Assembly (NCBI GenBank): GCA_964533585.1
Contig: CAZHMM010000183.1
Coordinates: forward strand, 1-6,941
Source of the DNA: Elioraea sp964533585
GTDB taxonomy: Bacteria > Pseudomonadota > Alphaproteobacteria > Acetobacterales > Acetobacteraceae
DNA: 6,941 nucleotides
Direction: 5' to 3'
Shown in pieces: positions 1 to 6,941 of the stretch. Position 1 is the stretch's first letter. Each line of letters begins with the position of its first letter. Both the position numbers and the translations under genes were made by a program. The notes under the pieces are model-generated. The model made no database searches. It was not told where the DNA came from and worked only from the letters and a program-made list of their open reading frames with translations.

Positions 1-415
1 GCGACAGCGCCTTGGTGTACTCGGCCTCATCGATCAGCACATCGGGGATCGTCGCCTGGAAGGTCGGCGTGAACGCGGCCGAGCAGGATTGCAGCAGGCC
101 GATCAGCAGGTAGATCTGCCAGACCTCGCCGACCCAGGGCAGCGCCAATGCGATCGCAGCGCGCACCAGATCGAGCAGCACAAGCAGCGTCCGCCGCGGC
201 AGCAGGTGCACGAAGGCGCCGGCCACCGGCGCGATGCCGACATACGCGACCATCTTGATCGCAAGAGCCGTCCCTAGCACTGCACCGGCATCGGCACCGG
301 CAAGACCGAAGGCAAGCAGGCCGAGGGCAACGGTCAGCAGTCCTGTGCCGAGCAGCGACAGCACCTGCGCCGCGAACAGGTGGCGGTAAGTCCGATCGGC
401 GAGAGGGCTGAGCAT
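1..415 (-). CDS. MFS metal exporter, NreB-like (partial, C-terminus outside window)
   Basis: The first 138 residues of an integral membrane major-facilitator transporter are present; the rest lies beyond the left edge. Hydrophobic segments lie at about residues 13-40, 44-70, 76-95 and 98-123. Between the second and third is a short basic turn (PRR, residues 73-75) followed by a helix ending DLVR, as in the MFS loop 2-3 signature. The stretch FTPTFQATIPD (115-125) and the following EYTKALS are typical of the MFS exporters in metal-resistance loci. I chose the ATG at 415 because the frame is closed 29 bp upstream by an in-frame TAG and no better start lies between. It begins 26 bp after the repressor gene stop, so the two genes are probably co-transcribed. 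A DUF156 repressor next to an MFS pump matches the nreA-nreB nickel-resistance layout, so nickel or cobalt efflux is a reasonable inference, but substrate cannot be read from sequence. The MFS family assignment is solid; the metal role is from context. Confidence 0.85.
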   Translation of the reverse strand, partial: MLSPLADRTYRHLFAAQVLSLLGTGLLTVALGLLAFGLAGADAGAVLGTALAIKMVAYVGIAPVAGAFVHLLPRRTLLVLLDLVRAAIALALPWVGEVWQIYLLIGLLQSCSAAFTPTFQATIPDVLIDEAEYTKALS

Positions 416-441
416 GAGGTCGGTCCCGATCCAGTCGGCGG

Positions 442-717
442 CTACAGGTAGCGCGCGATCGCCTTGGCCTCGGCGATCAACGCCCGGCGCTCGGCCGCGG
501 TGTCGCCGGTCGTGTCGAGGCAGTGGTCGAGATGATCCCGGATCAGCGTGCGCTTCGCCTCCACGAGCGCGCGCTCGATCGCATGGAGCTGCTGGGTGAT
601 GTCCAGGCATGGCCGCCCGCTCTCGATCATGGCGAGCACGCTGCGCAGATGTCCCTCGACGCGCCTCAGGCGCTTCACCACTGCCGGGTGAGAGGCGTGC
701 CTCCTGGTATCCATCAT
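442..717 (-). CDS. DUF156 (CsoR/RcnR/NreA-family) metal-sensing transcriptional repressor
   Basis: This is a complete 91-residue all-helical repressor of the CsoR/RcnR/FrmR family, which binds DNA as a tetramer in the apo form and releases it on metal binding. Family hallmarks are the N-terminal RLRRVEGHLR segment (16-25), the MIESGRPCLDI segment (30-40), and RDHLDHCL (60-67). The expected ligand set is visible: Cys37 (C35 in RcnR numbering), His62 (H60) and Cys66 (position 64). C-H-C is the CsoR/InrS-type set; RcnR has His at the last position. Additional histidines at 7, 10 and 65 could complete a nickel- or cobalt-type site. The metal is therefore undecided: copper by ligand set, nickel or cobalt by the adjacent MFS pump. 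There are two tandem ATGs (717 and 714). The second fits a leaderless transcript from the promoter described separately. It is divergent from the ATPase gene, with 174 bp between them. Confidence 0.93.
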   Translation of the reverse strand: MMDTRRHASHPAVVKRLRRVEGHLRSVLAMIESGRPCLDITQQLHAIERALVEAKRTLIRDHLDHCLDTTGDTAAERRALIAEAKAIARYL

Positions 718-720
718 ATG

Positions 721-749
721 ATGCTATCCCCGGGGTAGGGATATGCCAA
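721..749 (-). promoter_or_regulatory. Sigma70-type promoter of the repressor-MFS operon, probably leaderless
   Basis: Read on the minus strand, TTGGCA (749-744) and TAGCAT (726-721) are separated by exactly 17 bp, a good match to a housekeeping promoter. The -10 box ends four bases before the first ATG (717). The expected transcription start, about seven bases downstream, falls on the A of the second ATG (714). The spacer holds the CCCCGGGG dyad annotated as the operator, so a bound repressor would block RNA polymerase directly. A perfect 12-bp palindrome, CATCATATGATG (712-723), overlaps the -10 box and both start codons. The hexamers and spacing are seen directly; function is inferred. Confidence 0.55.
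725..737. promoter_or_regulatory. Candidate DUF156-repressor operator (TATCCCCGGGGTA)
   Basis: A run of C followed by a run of G, flanked by TA-rich ends, is the form of operator described for CsoR/RcnR/InrS-family repressors. Here it is CCCCGGGG with TAT on the left and TA on the right. The wider stretch to about 745 (GGTAGGGATATGC) extends the G-tract character and mirrors the left flank imperfectly. It sits inside the spacer of the repressor gene's own promoter, so negative autoregulation of the repressor-MFS operon is the simplest reading. It is about 100 bp from the ATPase promoter and probably does not control it directly. Confidence 0.55.
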
Positions 750-834
750 GCGGCCGCCTGCGGCGGCGTTGGCCGACCGTTGGTTGGCACAAGCCTTCAC
801 GCTCTGCCATGCGGTGGTTGCAGGAACCGGGGTC

Positions 835-865
835 TTGCACCTCCAGCCACTGGAGGTCCCATGAC
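835..865 (+). promoter_or_regulatory. MerR-family-type promoter/operator of the ATPase operon
   Basis: TTGCAC (835-840) and CATGAC (860-865) are separated by 19 bp, longer than the usual 17. Centred in the spacer is a perfect dyad, ACCTCCAG-CCA-CTGGAGGT (839-857). An overlong spacer with a dyad between the boxes is the signature of promoters activated by MerR-family sensors (ZntR, CadR, PbrR, CueR, MerR), which untwist the spacer when metal binds. The predicted start, near 872, leaves a leader of about 20 nt carrying the ATPase ribosome-binding site. The flanks alone do not separate a Zn/Cd/Pb sensor from a Cu sensor, but the downstream pump favours the former. No MerR-type gene is present in this window. 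Confidence 0.72.
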
Positions 866-877
866 TTCGGCCGCGAC

Positions 878-883
878 AAGGAG
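878..883 (+). promoter_or_regulatory. Ribosome-binding site of the P-type ATPase (AAGGAG)
   Basis: AAGGAG lies 8 nt before the ATG at 892 and is one of the clearest Shine-Dalgarno sequences in the window. It fixes the ATPase start, and it excludes the out-of-frame ATG at 861, which overlaps the promoter -10 region. Confidence 0.75.
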
Positions 884-891
884 CGGCGGGC

Positions 892-3131
<2,240 letters not shown>

Positions 3132-3135
<4 letters not shown>

Positions 3136-3293
3136 CACGAGACGAATCGTGCCCGCCCTCGACTGCCGACGCGATCGCATCCATCGGGCGTCGCTTCCGA
3201 CTCATCGACAGGCTCCTCCTCGCGGCCATCCTTGCGGTTGCCGCAGGTCCGTCCCCAGCGGGGCGCTCGACGGGTGAGGTGGCAGAGCGATGA
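3132..3293 (+). CDS. Possible 53-residue small protein with one hydrophobic segment
   Basis: This small open frame fills the 154-bp gap between the ATPase and lspA. Its ATG overlaps the ATPase stop (ATGA, 3132-3135) and its TGA overlaps the lspA ATG (ATGA, 3290-3293), so it would be translationally coupled on both sides. The product has a polar N-terminus with one Cys (residue 7), a basic patch GRRFR (19-23), a hydrophobic stretch LLLAAILAVAAG (28-39), and a polar tail. It could be a single-pass membrane peptide. I recognise no family. No clear Shine-Dalgarno precedes it. It may instead be only a coupling device that carries ribosomes to lspA, or a chance frame in GC-rich DNA. Confidence 0.35.
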
Positions 3294-3790
3294 GGCGTTG
3301 GGGTCTCCCCGCCGCCCTGCTGGCGGCGTTGCTGGATCAGATCACCAAGGCCTGGGCGCTGTGGGCGCTCTGGCCGCCCTACAGCGACGGCATCGCACTG
3401 CTGCCGGTGCTCAATCTCAGGCTCGGCTTCAACACCGGCGTCACCTTCGGGATGTTCCGTGAGAGTGCCGCGGACGCCGTCTGGGCGCTGGTCGCCGTGA
3501 AACTGGCCGTCGTCAGCCTGCTTGCCTGGTGGCTGTGGCGCGCCGTGTCGCGCGTGGAGGCGCTGGGCATCGGGCTCGTCATCGGCGGAGCCGCCGGCAA
3601 CATCATCGACCGCGTCGTGCGCGGCGCGGTCACCGACTTCATCGACACCCACTACAGCGGCTGGCACTGGCCAACGTTCAACATGGCCGACGTCGCTATC
3701 GTCTGCGGCGTTGGACTCCTGCTGTTCGCCAGCCCCCGCGCGGCCGCCGCCAGCCCGATCGACGTCCACAAGGGAGGAGGGTCCGCATGA
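3290..3790 (+). CDS. lspA: Lipoprotein signal peptidase II (LspA), metal-operon copy
   Basis: This is a 166-residue inner-membrane aspartic protease that cleaves the signal peptide from lipidated prolipoproteins. It shows the family blocks in order: DQITK (16-20), the NTGVTFGMF block (48-56, with V-T where many homologues have small residues), GGAAGNIIDR, VTDFID containing the first catalytic Asp (116), and FNMAD containing the second (134). Four hydrophobic segments fit the family topology, and length is normal. The start at 3290 has GAGG about 10 nt upstream and overlaps the preceding small frame by ATGA. An LspA directly after a P1B-2 ATPase recalls pbrC, the signal peptidase of pbrA-type lead-resistance loci. 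Its likely role there is to sustain lipoprotein processing, or to process a resistance lipoprotein, under metal load. It is probably an accessory copy, the housekeeping lspA lying elsewhere; that is inference. Confidence 0.94.
   Translation: MRRWGLPAALLAALLDQITKAWALWALWPPYSDGIALLPVLNLRLGFNTGVTFGMFRESAADAVWALVAVKLAVVSLLAWWLWRAVSRVEALGIGLVIGGAAGNIIDRVVRGAVTDFIDTHYSGWHWPTFNMADVAIVCGVGLLLFASPRAAAASPIDVHKGGGSA
3771..3781 (+). promoter_or_regulatory. Strong ribosome-binding site of the DsbA-like gene
   Basis: A run of AGGGAGGAGGG ends 5 nt before the ATG at 3787 and is embedded in the last codons of lspA (the KGGGSA tail). Two overlapping GGAGG-like cores are available. With the ATGA overlap this supports 3787 as the start and predicts efficient translation of the oxidoreductase. 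Confidence 0.75.
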
Positions 3791-4449
3791 CCGCGATGTC
3801 CACACGCCGCGCTGCGCTGTCGGGGCTGTCGGCCAGCGCCATCGCGATGTTCCCGCTCACCCTGAAGGCGCAATCGGTGACGCCGGGACCGGCGCCCGAT
3901 CCTGACACGCCCCGTCCCCTGCCGGGCGAGCGGTCCATCGGCCGCGACAATGCGCCTGTAACGGTGATCGAATTCCACTCCCTGACCTGCGGCAACTGCG
4001 CCCGCTTCCACACGGAGGTGCTGCCGCGCATCAAGGCCGAGTTCATCGATACCGGCCTCGTGCGCCTGGTGCTGCGAGACTATCCGCTGGACCGGGTCGC
4101 ACTCGAGGCTGCTGCGATGGTTCACTGCGCAGGTCCGAATCAGTTCCAACCACTGATCGGCCTACTCTACAGCCAGAAGGAAGCGTGGGCCCATTCCCCG
4201 GACTACCGGACGTGGCTGCGGCGCGCGGGGGTACTGGCCGGTGCGCCGCCTGCACGGATCGAGGCCTGCTGGTCGGATCCCGCCTTCCTGGCACCGATCG
4301 CACAATCACGCCTGGACGCTGAGCGCGAGTTCGGCGTCAACGCGACACCCTCATTCGTGATTGGCGGTCGCGTGTATCGCGGCGTTCTGAGCTTCGATCG
4401 CTTCTCGGCGCTGATCCGGCCGCTGCTGCCCCCGACACAGCCGGGCTGA
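3787..4449 (+). CDS. DsbA-family thiol:disulfide oxidoreductase, Tat-like signal peptide
   Basis: This is a 220-residue exported thioredoxin-fold protein. The N-terminus (residues 1-32) has an Arg pair STRRAAL followed by a moderately hydrophobic segment ending near KAQS, which fits a Tat signal peptide, with periplasmic export expected. The mature part begins with a Pro-rich linker, then a thioredoxin strand VTVIEFHSLTCGNC. The redox motif is CGNC (68-71), and the cis-proline loop is ATPSF with Pro188. Residues between them form the helical insertion of the DsbA/thioredoxin_4 (DsbG-like) group. Extra cysteines in VHCAG and EACWS are outside the active site. The start overlaps the lspA stop by ATGA and has a strong ribosome-binding site. 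A role in keeping periplasmic thiols or exported metal proteins correctly oxidised during soft-metal stress is inferred. A link to the copper oxidase downstream is also possible. The partner DsbB or DsbD is not in the window. Confidence 0.92.
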   Translation: MTAMSTRRAALSGLSASAIAMFPLTLKAQSVTPGPAPDPDTPRPLPGERSIGRDNAPVTVIEFHSLTCGNCARFHTEVLPRIKAEFIDTGLVRLVLRDYPLDRVALEAAAMVHCAGPNQFQPLIGLLYSQKEAWAHSPDYRTWLRRAGVLAGAPPARIEACWSDPAFLAPIAQSRLDAEREFGVNATPSFVIGGRVYRGVLSFDRFSALIRPLLPPTQPG

Positions 4450-4515
4450 TATTGCCCGCCGGGTGCTCGCGCAGACGGCAAGATGATGAAGGCGCCTGCC
4501 GCGCACACACTGCGC

Positions 4516-4541
4516 ATCGCGTGAGGCGGTTCTCACGCGAT
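4516..4541. other. Perfect 10-bp inverted repeat after the ATPase operon
   Basis: ATCGCGTGAG and CTCACGCGAT are perfect reverse complements separated by 6 bases (GCGGTT). They lie 67 nt after the oxidoreductase stop in a 145-bp gap (4450-4594). The hairpin would be stable and is placed where a terminator is expected, but no T-run follows on either strand. It may be a Rho-assisted or 3'-end-stabilising hairpin, or an operator for the following gene set. I see no convincing promoter in the rest of this gap. Confidence 0.4.
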
Positions 4542-4594
4542 CAGAACTGCGTGACCGGCATGGACCCGCCAATGGTGCGGGCATAGCTTGCGGC

Positions 4595-4951
4595 ATGCCG
4601 CGCCTGCGACGCTTCGTGATCGCACTCGCCGGGCTGGCGTTTCTGGCCAGCACGGTCGTCCAGTCCGCGCATGCAGCTGCGGCCGGCGGGCCGGCGGCGA
4701 TCGGTGCAGCTGTCACCGCAGTCTCGGACTTGGACTGCGGCCATGGCGACGACGGCGGCAATCGACCGATGCGCGGCATGACACCGTGCAAGGCGATCTG
4801 TGCCCCCATGCCAATGGTGTTGCCGCCCGCCCCGGCGGCAATCCCGCGCATGCCAAGACAGGCGGTGGCTCGGCCCGCGGTCGTCTCGGTGCTTTCAGGT
4901 CAGACCGGAACTCCCGATCCTCCGCCGCCACGACCGACCGCCATCGACTGA
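4595..4951 (+). CDS. Small secreted Cys/Met/Pro-rich protein of unknown function
   Basis: This is a 118-residue protein with a textbook Sec signal peptide: basic start PRLRR, hydrophobic core to about residue 20, and an AHA cleavage site near residue 27. The mature part of about 91 residues is low-complexity, rich in Ala and Pro. A central segment (47-75) concentrates potential soft-metal ligands: Cys48 followed by GHGD, Met59, Met62, Cys65, Cys69, Met72 and Met74. The tail is Pro-rich (DPPPPRP). I do not recognise a named family. It opens the copper-oxidase gene set, so a periplasmic metal-binding or sensing role is a reasonable guess only. The ribosome-binding site is weak, and a 12-bp palindrome GCGGCATGCCGC (4590-4601) covers the start codon. 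The overlapping frame read by the oxidase (from 4588) has no signal peptide and is the less likely one. Confidence 0.7.
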   Translation: MPRLRRFVIALAGLAFLASTVVQSAHAAAAGGPAAIGAAVTAVSDLDCGHGDDGGNRPMRGMTPCKAICAPMPMVLPPAPAAIPRMPRQAVARPAVVSVLSGQTGTPDPPPPRPTAID

Positions 4952-4963
4952 CGACCGACCGCC
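4930..4963. repeat. 13-bp direct repeat, 21-bp period
   Basis: ACGACCGACCGCC occurs at 4930-4942 and again at 4951-4963, identical in all 13 bases, with 8 bp between copies. A 21-bp period is two helical turns, so both copies face the same side of DNA, as tandem operator half-sites do. The repeats straddle the stop of the small secreted protein, 65 to 100 bp before the oxidase start. They could equally be a chance duplication in GC-rich coding DNA. Confidence 0.5.
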
Positions 4964-4995
4964 GGTGGCGGTTATCCGCGCGCGACATCGCGCGG
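4958..4995 (+). other. Two tandem short hairpins before the copper oxidase
   Basis: ACCGCC-GGT-GGCGGT (4958-4972) and CCGCGCG-CGACAT-CGCGCGG (4976-4995) are perfect inverted repeats only 3 bp apart, in the 77-bp gap before the oxidase. Neither is followed by a T-run. They may attenuate or insulate expression between the small protein and the oxidase, but high GC content makes such stems common. Confidence 0.3.
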
Positions 4996-5028
4996 GTCTC
5001 GCCACCAACCATCGATGGCGATCCAGGG

Positions 5029-6492
5029 ATGGCGCTGATGGCAGCCACACCGTGTCCTCCCGTTCTCGGACGACGAGTTCTGCTGCACGCAGCAGCGGTA
5101 GGTCCGCTGCTGGCCGCGGCGACCACCGCCGTTGCGAGTGGGGCGGTCGGGCCTGCTACGACAATCCACCTGAGGGCTCAGCCTGGCCGGACACCGCTGG
5201 TCGGCGCGCCTTATCCCGCCACGGGCGTCTGGTGTTATGGCGGCAGTGTACCAGGCCCGGAGATCCGGGTTCGCCAGGGGTCAAGGCTGCGCGCCGAATT
5301 CGAGAACCGCCTCCCCCAGGAGACGACGATCCACTGGCATGGCGTGCGCGTGCCGAACGCCATGGACGGCGTGCCGCATCTCACTCAGCCCCCTGTGCCA
5401 CCCGGCGGAACCTTCCTCTACGAGTTCGATGTGCCGGACGCTGGCACCTTCTGGTACCACCCGCATGTTCGAAGCGCCGAGCAGATCGGCCGCGGGCTAT
5501 ATGGAGCGCTGATCGTCGAAGAGGACGATCCAGATGCGTTGCCGTGCGATCGCGATGTGACATGGGTGCTCGACGATTGGCGCCTGATGTCCGATGCGTC
5601 GATCAGTGAGGACTTCGGCAACCTTCGTGACGTCTCCCATGGCGGGCGCCTCGGCAACACGGTCACCGTGAATGGCCAGGTGACTGAGACCTTCGCGGTC
5701 CGGTCGGGTGAACGCCTGCGGCTTCGGCTTATCAACGTCGCGAACGCGCGGATCTTCGGTCTCGTGTTCGAGGAACACGAACCGGTGGTCGTCGCGATCG
5801 ACGGGCACCCAACGGAGCCGCACAAGCCGGACGGTGGCCGCATCGTGCTCGGTCCCGGGATGCGCGTCGATCTCGTGCTCGATCTGAATGGCGCGCCGGG
5901 AATCCAGACTCGCGTCATCGATACGTACTACGAGCGCGCCGCATATCGGCTGCTGGACCTTGCCTATGCGCCTGCCCCGCTGCGCGATCGAGCGTTGGAG
6001 GCGCCTCCGGTCGCGCTGCCGCCGAATCCGCTCCCGGAGCCCAATCTCGCTGCTGCGGAACACCATGAAGTAGTGCTCGGAGGCGGGATGATGGGTCGCA
6101 TGACGCATGCCGTGGTCGATGGGCGGCAGATCGAAGCGCGGGAGCTGTTCCGCCGTGGCATGGCCTGGTCGATCAACGGAGTTGCAGTCCCTCAAGACCG
6201 GCACGTGCACGAGTCCTTGGCAACCTTGCGTCGCTTTGCGTCCTACGTGCTGACGATCCGCAACGACACGGCCTGGCCGCACCCGATGCATCTGCATGGT
6301 CACGCGTTCCGTGTCATCGCGCGGAATGGCCGGCCGACACCGCGCCGTGAATGGCAGGATACGGTCCTCGTGCCACCTTGGAGCAGCGCTGATATCGCCT
6401 TCGTTGCGGACAATCCGGGAGATTGGATGTTCCACTGCCACATTCTGGAGCATCAGGCCGCCGGGATGATGGCGACGCTTCGCGTGTCATGA
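5029..6492 (+). CDS. Periplasmic multicopper oxidase (CueO/CopA-like, three-cupredoxin)
   Basis: This is a 487-residue secreted laccase-like oxidase that couples one-electron oxidation of a metal or organic substrate to O2 reduction; cuprous-ion detoxification is the usual role near metal pumps. The signal region has an Arg pair GRRVLL (14-19) and then an Ala-rich hydrophobic stretch, consistent with Tat export of a folded copper protein. All four copper motifs are intact: HWHG (102-105), WYHPH (142-146), HPMHLHGH (418-425) and HCHILEHQAAGM (469-480). The type 1 ligands would be His418, Cys470, His475 and Met480, with the other histidines holding the trinuclear centre. A short Met-rich loop GGGMMGRMTH (351-360) could hold substrate copper but is much shorter than in CueO. 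The start is ambiguous: ATG 5029 or ATG 5038, the latter with AGGG 9 nt upstream. The reading frame stays open back to 4588, but the region before 5029 looks non-coding in this frame. The stop overlaps ATGA at 6489. Confidence 0.94.
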   Translation: MALMAATPCPPVLGRRVLLHAAAVGPLLAAATTAVASGAVGPATTIHLRAQPGRTPLVGAPYPATGVWCYGGSVPGPEIRVRQGSRLRAEFENRLPQETTIHWHGVRVPNAMDGVPHLTQPPVPPGGTFLYEFDVPDAGTFWYHPHVRSAEQIGRGLYGALIVEEDDPDALPCDRDVTWVLDDWRLMSDASISEDFGNLRDVSHGGRLGNTVTVNGQVTETFAVRSGERLRLRLINVANARIFGLVFEEHEPVVVAIDGHPTEPHKPDGGRIVLGPGMRVDLVLDLNGAPGIQTRVIDTYYERAAYRLLDLAYAPAPLRDRALEAPPVALPPNPLPEPNLAAAEHHEVVLGGGMMGRMTHAVVDGRQIEARELFRRGMAWSINGVAVPQDRHVHESLATLRRFASYVLTIRNDTAWPHPMHLHGHAFRVIARNGRPTPRREWQDTVLVPPWSSADIAFVADNPGDWMFHCHILEHQAAGMMATLRVS

Positions 6493-6568
6493 GTGCTCCG
6501 GTGACCGGGACGACACTCCGCGCGTTTGCGGGCTCACTGCCGGCACCGCGCAGTTGCCGTCCCCGGCG

Positions 6569-6941
6569 ATGAGACCTGCCGTTCACATCGCACTCGCCGT
6601 CATGCTCGGCCTCGCACCCGCAGGTCTGATCGGAGGCTATCTCATGCTCGCGCCCGCGGGCGATGAGGCAGGTTCGCGGATTGATCGTGCGACCGCCGCC
6701 CCGGAAAGGATGGATGGTGCTCGCCTCTATGCGGAGTTTTGTGCAGCCTGCCACGGCGCTCGGCTGGAAGGACAGCCAAACTGGCAGCAGCGAAAGCCGG
6801 ACGGACGCCTACCGGCACCGCCGCATGATGCGACCGGCCACACCTGGCACCACGGCGACGAAGTCCTGTTCCGCATCACCAAGTTTGGGCCGGCCGCGAT
6901 CGTGGAGGGGTACAAGAGCGACATGCCGGGCTTCGAGAACG
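6569..6941 (+). CDS. c-type cytochrome, class I (partial, C-terminus outside window)
   Basis: The first 124 residues of an exported mono-haem cytochrome are present; the frame is open at the right edge. The N-terminus (about residues 5-28) is hydrophobic and serves as signal peptide or membrane anchor. The haem attachment motif is CAACH (58-62), preceded by the usual helix ARLYAEF. The distal segment YKSDMPGF contains Met119, the probable sixth ligand of haem iron. Between them lies a His-rich stretch PPHDATGHTWHHGDE (about 87-101), found in cytochromes next to copper oxidases in metal-resistance clusters. The ATG at 6569 is preceded by only a weak ribosome-binding site and overlaps the TGA of a 27-codon frame (6489-6572). 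Proximity to the multicopper oxidase suggests electron transfer between them or a shared copper-responsive operon; both are inference. Confidence 0.9.
   Translation, partial: MRPAVHIALAVMLGLAPAGLIGGYLMLAPAGDEAGSRIDRATAAPERMDGARLYAEFCAACHGARLEGQPNWQQRKPDGRLPAPPHDATGHTWHHGDEVLFRITKFGPAAIVEGYKSDMPGFEN

Noticed and set aside
861..890. ATG at 861 as an alternative ATPase start
   Set aside because: It is in a different frame, overlaps the predicted -10 box and has no ribosome-binding site; AAGGAG points to 892.
4590..4601. GCGGCATGCCGC palindrome over the small secreted protein start as an operator
   Set aside because: A 12-bp palindrome built from GC-rich codons around a start codon is likely by chance, and no promoter is visible near it; kept only as a note on that gene.
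5497..6453. Minus-strand frame of 318 codons opposite the multicopper oxidase
   Set aside because: The oxidase carries all copper motifs on the plus strand; the antisense frame is Arg/His-rich with no domain.

Overview
This is a GC-rich (roughly two-thirds G+C) bacterial heavy-metal handling region. The codon use, the Tat-like signal peptides and the gene set suggest a proteobacterium, probably an alphaproteobacterium. That placement rests on general resemblance only, since no taxonomic marker is present. I see no tRNA, rRNA, CRISPR array, transposase or integrase.

Left, minus strand (1-750): a DUF156/CsoR-RcnR-family metal-sensing repressor lies 26 bp upstream of an MFS exporter that runs off the left edge. 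The pair resembles the nreA-nreB nickel-resistance arrangement. The repressor has a good sigma70-type promoter (TTGGCA, 17 bp, TAGCAT). Its spacer contains a C-tract/G-tract dyad typical of operators of this family. The -10 box lies so close to the ATG that the transcript would be leaderless.

Centre, plus strand (835-4449): a promoter with a 19-bp spacer holding a perfect 8-3-8 dyad, the hallmark of MerR-family control, precedes a likely operon. It encodes a complete P1B-2 (Zn/Cd/Pb) efflux ATPase, a possible 53-residue small protein, a lipoprotein signal peptidase (LspA) and a DsbA-like periplasmic thiol oxidoreductase. All three junctions are ATGA stop/start overlaps, so translational coupling is likely. 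No MerR-family gene lies in the window, so its regulator would have to act from elsewhere. The ATPase-LspA pairing recalls pbrA/pbrC lead-resistance loci. The last two genes suggest protection or maturation of envelope proteins under thiophilic metal stress.

Right, plus strand (4595-6941): a small secreted Cys/Met/Pro-rich protein of unknown function, then a multicopper oxidase with all four copper-binding motifs, then a c-type cytochrome cut by the right edge. This half looks like a periplasmic copper or metal oxidation module. Between the ATPase and copper modules (4450-4594) there is a 10-bp perfect inverted repeat. Between the small protein and the oxidase there are a 13-bp direct repeat with a 21-bp period and two short hairpins.

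Taken together, the locus combines cytoplasmic export of divalent soft metals (ATPase, MFS pump), metal-responsive repression and activation, and periplasmic redox chemistry (Dsb-like protein, copper oxidase, cytochrome c). The families are known. The less ordinary points are the small proteins, the leaderless repressor promoter, the mixed regulatory logic and the chained ATGA junctions.
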